Shown here piece after piece: positions 61,226-64,000 of a stretch of DNA of 64,000 nt; position 1 is the stretch's first letter; every line of letters starts with the position of its first letter. Under the pieces are notes generated by a model. The model made no database searches, was not told where the DNA came from, and saw only the letters and a program-made list of their open reading frames with translations. The stretch comes from Betaproteobacteria bacterium (lineage in GTDB: Bacteria > Pseudomonadota > Gammaproteobacteria > Burkholderiales > Usitatibacteraceae), in the NCBI GenBank assembly GCA_016720925.1, contig JADKJR010000001.1:1-64000 (forward strand). Direction: 5' to 3'. The position numbers and the translations under genes were made by a program.

Positions 61226-62079
61226 AGCAACGTGCATTTAGCACATTGGCCCCGGCCAAATTGAATCTTTTCTTGCACGTTGTCGGGCGGCGCGCTGACG
61301 GCTATCACCTGCTTCAATCGGCGTTCACCTTGCTCGATTTTGGAGACACGCTGCAATTCGATCCGCGTGAAGACGGTCTGATTCGCCGCGTTTCCATGCT
61401 TCCTGGCGTCGCGGAAGACGAGGATTTGGTTGTTCGTGCGGCAAGATTGCTCCAGCGCGAGTCAGGCACCCGCTTCGGCGCGGATATATCCGTCAAGAAG
61501 CTGATCCCCATGGGCGGTGGGCTCGGTGGAGGCAGTTCTAATGCCGCCTCAACACTTTTGGCGTTGAACCAGCTTTGGCGCTTGAACTTGCCTCGCAAGC
61601 GTTTGCAGGATATGGCGTTATCGCTTGGGGCGGATGTGCCGTTCTTTGTCTTTGGACGCAACGCCTGGGTAGAGGGTATTGGCGAATCACTGCAGGCGTT
61701 GGAATTACCGGTGTGGTGGTACGTCGTTTTGACACCGAATACGCAGGTACCGACCTCTTTTGTCTTTGGCCGTCCGGAATTGACAAGAAACACGATTCCG
61801 CTCAAAATAGCGGACTTTTCGGCGAGTGGGCTTGCGGATATGCGTAATGATCTGCAACCCATTGTTATGAAAGCATTTCCAGCAGTTTCAACCAGTGTTC
61901 AGGCACTGGCGGCGGTCAGCCAAAAATCGATTTTTGGCGCCCGCATGACAGGTTCAGGGGCGTGTGTGTTTGCCGCTTTCGAACGGGAGTTGGATGCGAG
62001 GGACGCGTTTCAGCAGTTGCAGCCGGAATACCAAGGATTTGTTGCGCAGGGATTGAGGAAGCATCCACTGGGTGACTAA
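61222..62079 (+). CDS. ispE: 4-diphosphocytidyl-2-C-methyl-D-erythritol kinase
   Basis: 285 residues, a GHMP kinase. PAKLNLFLHVVGRRADGYH is the family start, PMGGGLGGGSSNAASTLL the phosphate-binding loop, and ARMTGSGACVFAAF the C-terminal motif. It phosphorylates CDP-ME in the MEP isoprenoid pathway. ATG 61222 overlaps the lolB stop (ATGA). The order lolB-ispE-tRNA-Gln-prs-rplY is a betaproteobacterial hallmark. Confidence 0.96.
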   Translation: MKQRAFSTLAPAKLNLFLHVVGRRADGYHLLQSAFTLLDFGDTLQFDPREDGLIRRVSMLPGVAEDEDLVVRAARLLQRESGTRFGADISVKKLIPMGGGLGGGSSNAASTLLALNQLWRLNLPRKRLQDMALSLGADVPFFVFGRNAWVEGIGESLQALELPVWWYVVLTPNTQVPTSFVFGRPELTRNTIPLKIADFSASGLADMRNDLQPIVMKAFPAVSTSVQALAAVSQKSIFGARMTGSGACVFAAFERELDARDAFQQLQPEYQGFVAQGLRKHPLGD

Positions 62080-62085
62080 TGTTTT

Positions 62086-62160
62086 TGGGGAGTCGCCAAG
62101 TGGTAAGGCACCGGATTTTGATTCCGGCATTCGTAGGTTCGATCCCTACCTCCCCAGCCA
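62086..62160 (+). tRNA. tRNA-Gln (anticodon TTG), CCA encoded
   Basis: Acceptor TGGGGAG pairs with CTCCCCA, followed by discriminator G and encoded CCA (62158-62160). The D arm is GCCAAGTGGTAAGGC, the anticodon loop TTTTGAT with anticodon TTG, and the T arm GTAGGTTCGATCCCTAC. A 75-base gene with all arms intact. Confidence 0.96.
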
Positions 62161-62262
62161 GTACACACTTGTCGTGGCGGTCGACGATGTAATTCGATCA
62201 GGGTTTGGCCGAAACGATTCGTGTAGTGACCTTTGTTCCAATCGTGAGGATGAGGCGCTACC

Positions 62263-63213
62263 GTGGCTTTAGACAATTTAACGATTTTTACCGGCAGTGC
62301 GAATCCGAAGCTCGCGAAAGAGGTCGCGCGCCAAATGGGCGCGCAACTGGGCCGGGCCAAAATTGGCAAGTTCAGTGATGGCGAGGTAATGGTCGAAATC
62401 ATGGAGAACGTTCGTGGCAAGGACGTTTTCATATTGCAATCAACTTGTGCGCCGACCAACGACCACTTGATGGAAATCATGGTGATGGCCGATGCCTTGA
62501 AGCGCGCCTCGGCGGCACGAATTACCGCCGCGATGCCGTATTTTGGATATGCCAGGCAGGACCGGCGTCCGCGCAGTGCGCGGGTCGCGATTACGGCCAA
62601 AGTCGTGGCGAACATGTTGGTGGGTGTCGGTGTTGACCGCGTGTTGACCATGGATCTGCATGCGGACCAGATCCAGGGATTCTTCGATATTCCGGTCGAT
62701 AATATTTATGCGACGCCGATATTGCTGGGGGACATCTGGAAGCTCGATTATCCGGATCTCATCGTGGTGTCGCCGGATGTGGGCGGTGTGGTGCGGGCAA
62801 GAGCCATTGCCAAGCAGTTGGACGCGGAACTGGCGATTATCGACAAACGGCGCCCACGGGCAAACGTGTCGATGGTGATGAATATCATCGGAGATGTGGA
62901 AGGGCGCTCATGCGTCATCATGGACGACATTGTGGATACGGCCGGTACATTGACCGAGGCGGCGAAAGCCCTGAAGGAGCGCGGCGCGGCGCGGGTCATT
63001 TCCTACTGTACGCACCCGGTGCTGTCGGGTCCGGCCATTGATCGTATCGAGAATTCGGTGATCGATGAGCTGGTGGTGACGGATACGATCCCGTTGAAGC
63101 CGGAAGCGCTTGCATGCAAGAAGATCAGGCAGATTGGCACGGCGGAGTTGATTGCCGAGACGATTAGAAGGATTACAGAGGGCAGCTCGGTAAGTTCTCT
63201 GTTTACGGAGTAG
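62263..63213 (+). CDS. prs: Ribose-phosphate pyrophosphokinase
   Basis: 316 residues. Landmarks: YFGYARQDRRPRSARV (ATP flexible loop), DLHADQIQGFF, and the PRPP-binding motif VIMDDIVDTAGTLTEA. It makes PRPP for nucleotides and histidine. The GTG start is preceded by GAGG. It lies 102 bases after tRNA-Gln. Confidence 0.97.
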   Translation: MALDNLTIFTGSANPKLAKEVARQMGAQLGRAKIGKFSDGEVMVEIMENVRGKDVFILQSTCAPTNDHLMEIMVMADALKRASAARITAAMPYFGYARQDRRPRSARVAITAKVVANMLVGVGVDRVLTMDLHADQIQGFFDIPVDNIYATPILLGDIWKLDYPDLIVVSPDVGGVVRARAIAKQLDAELAIIDKRRPRANVSMVMNIIGDVEGRSCVIMDDIVDTAGTLTEAAKALKERGAARVISYCTHPVLSGPAIDRIENSVIDELVVTDTIPLKPEALACKKIRQIGTAELIAETIRRITEGSSVSSLFTE

Positions 63214-63309
63214 GTATGTGTGTCATCGGATTCCCGCACATGGGGGAGTCCTTGGGCACTTTTGAAACAAACCATCTGGTCGCGGGTGGTTTATGACTTG
63301 GAGTACAAC

Positions 63310-64000
63310 ATGAAAATCGCAATCAAAGCAGAAACGCGCAAAGTACAGGGCACGGGTGCGAGCCGCCGCCTGCGTCGCGCGGACAAGGTGCCGGGAATCG
63401 TATACGGCGGCGGCAAGGATGCCACCGTGATCGAACTCGACCACAACAATCTTTATCACAAGCTGAAGCTAGAAGCGTTCCATGCATCCATTCTGGAGAT
63501 GGACCTTGATGGCAAGACCGAGCAGGTGTTGCTCCGTGACGTGCAAATGCACGCGTGGAAGCAAAACGTGCTGCACGTGGACTTCCAGCGCGTCGCCGCC
63601 GACAAGAAGATCCAGATGAAAGTGCCGCTGCACTTCGTCAACGCCGACATCGCGCCTGGCGTGAAGGTCTCCGGCGGCATCGTGTCGCACATCCTTAACG
63701 ATCTCAATATTTCCTGCCTGCCGAAAGACCTGCCGGAATTTATTGAGGTCGATTTGAAAGACCTGGCGGCGGGGCACTCGCTTCACCTTTCCAACATCAA
63801 AATGCCGGCGGGCGTGGAATCGGTTGCACTGATTCGTGGCGATGATCCATCGGTTGCAACCATTATTATTCCGCGCGCTGTTGCGGCAGAGGAAGTGTCC
63901 GTCGCAGCAGTATCGGCAGCTGAAGTACCGGCCGCCAACCAAAAAGCTAAAGAGGAGGAGGCTCCCAAGAAAGACGACAAGGCTGGCGGAAAAGACAAGA
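63310..64000 (+). CDS. rplY: 50S ribosomal protein L25/Ctc, 5' part (runs off window end)
   Basis: ATG 63310 opens a frame that reads to base 64000 with no stop (230 codons). MKIAIKAETRKVQGTGASRR is the L25 5S-rRNA-binding domain; PLHFVNADIAPGVKVSGG begins the CTC-type C-terminal domain. The tail becomes Ala/Lys/Glu-rich. It binds 5S rRNA and is general-stress associated in some bacteria. The Ctc form with a long C-terminus is normal in this group; pth usually follows. Confidence 0.93.
   Translation, partial: MKIAIKAETRKVQGTGASRRLRRADKVPGIVYGGGKDATVIELDHNNLYHKLKLEAFHASILEMDLDGKTEQVLLRDVQMHAWKQNVLHVDFQRVAADKKIQMKVPLHFVNADIAPGVKVSGGIVSHILNDLNISCLPKDLPEFIEVDLKDLAAGHSLHLSNIKMPAGVESVALIRGDDPSVATIIIPRAVAAEEVSVAAVSAAEVPAANQKAKEEEAPKKDDKAGGKDK

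Noticed and set aside
1..64000. CRISPR array, rRNA operon or prophage
   Set aside because: No regularly spaced direct repeats, no rRNA-like sequence and no phage structural genes are visible.

Overview
The window looks like a chromosome piece from a betaproteobacterium (Burkholderiales/Nitrosomonadales type), inferred from gene content and gene order, not from a marker tree. The diagnostic blocks are hemA-prfA-prmC-grxD, pilB-pilC-pilD-coaE-zapD-yacG, ctaC-ctaD-small protein-ctaG-DUF2970-ctaE-DUF2909-surf1-ctaB-sco, ftsY-ftsE-ftsX, rsmD-coaD-ferredoxin, and lolB-ispE-tRNA-Gln-prs-rplY. Base composition is GC-rich, and this produces many long antisense shadow ORFs that are not genes. LAYOUT: 1-7.1 kb is a loosely packed accessory zone: the 5' end of a STAND-type NTPase cut by the window edge, a TonB/TolA-like protein with a frame-shifted EAAR repeat, a Gfo/Idh/MocA oxidoreductase with two decayed fragments of the same gene nearby, two secreted or anchored hypothetical proteins and a DUF2087 protein. 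About 7.1-7.46 kb is an almost pure G/C tract that is probably artefactual. 7.5-16.3 kb holds hflX (flanked by two copies of a 31-bp palindrome), a membrane protein, a frame-shifted YVTN beta-propeller protein with a dockerin-like end, an MFS transporter and a YciI protein. 16.3-24.2 kb is an oxyanion and molybdenum/tungsten block: a BtuCD-type importer without a binding protein, a regulator with a binding-protein-like domain (split by a frameshift), tupBCA, a ModA-like fusion protein, a TauE/SafE exporter and a ModE-like regulator. 24.2-34.5 kb is core housekeeping (glutaredoxin, translation release, heme entry, type IV pilus assembly, coaE, zapD, yacG). 34.9-42.8 kb is a complete caa3-type cytochrome oxidase and assembly operon, except that ctaA (heme A synthase) is missing from its usual place. 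42.8-45.5 kb holds ridA, a BLUF photoreceptor, folE and rpoH preceded by a CIRCE operator. 46-47.7 kb is an acyl-CoA dehydrogenase. 47.8-51.4 kb is the most unusual part: a truncated integron integrase on the minus strand faces a plus-strand series of small genes separated by attC-like sites, including a decayed plsY and a decayed brnT/brnA toxin-antitoxin pair. This is a relic chromosomal integron. 51.6-64 kb returns to core genes: cell division (ftsX, ftsE, ftsY), rsmD, coaD, ferredoxin, a dynamin-like GTPase, mutM, a TPR protein, lolB, ispE, tRNA-Gln, prs and the start of rplY. Two themes cross the window. First, a ~65-bp palindromic repeat occurs at nine places, including in frame inside prmC and across the stop codon of the oxidoreductase gene. 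Second, several genes carry single-base frameshifts, including essential ftsY, so some apparent pseudogenes may be assembly errors; the integron region carries many more indels and looks genuinely decayed.
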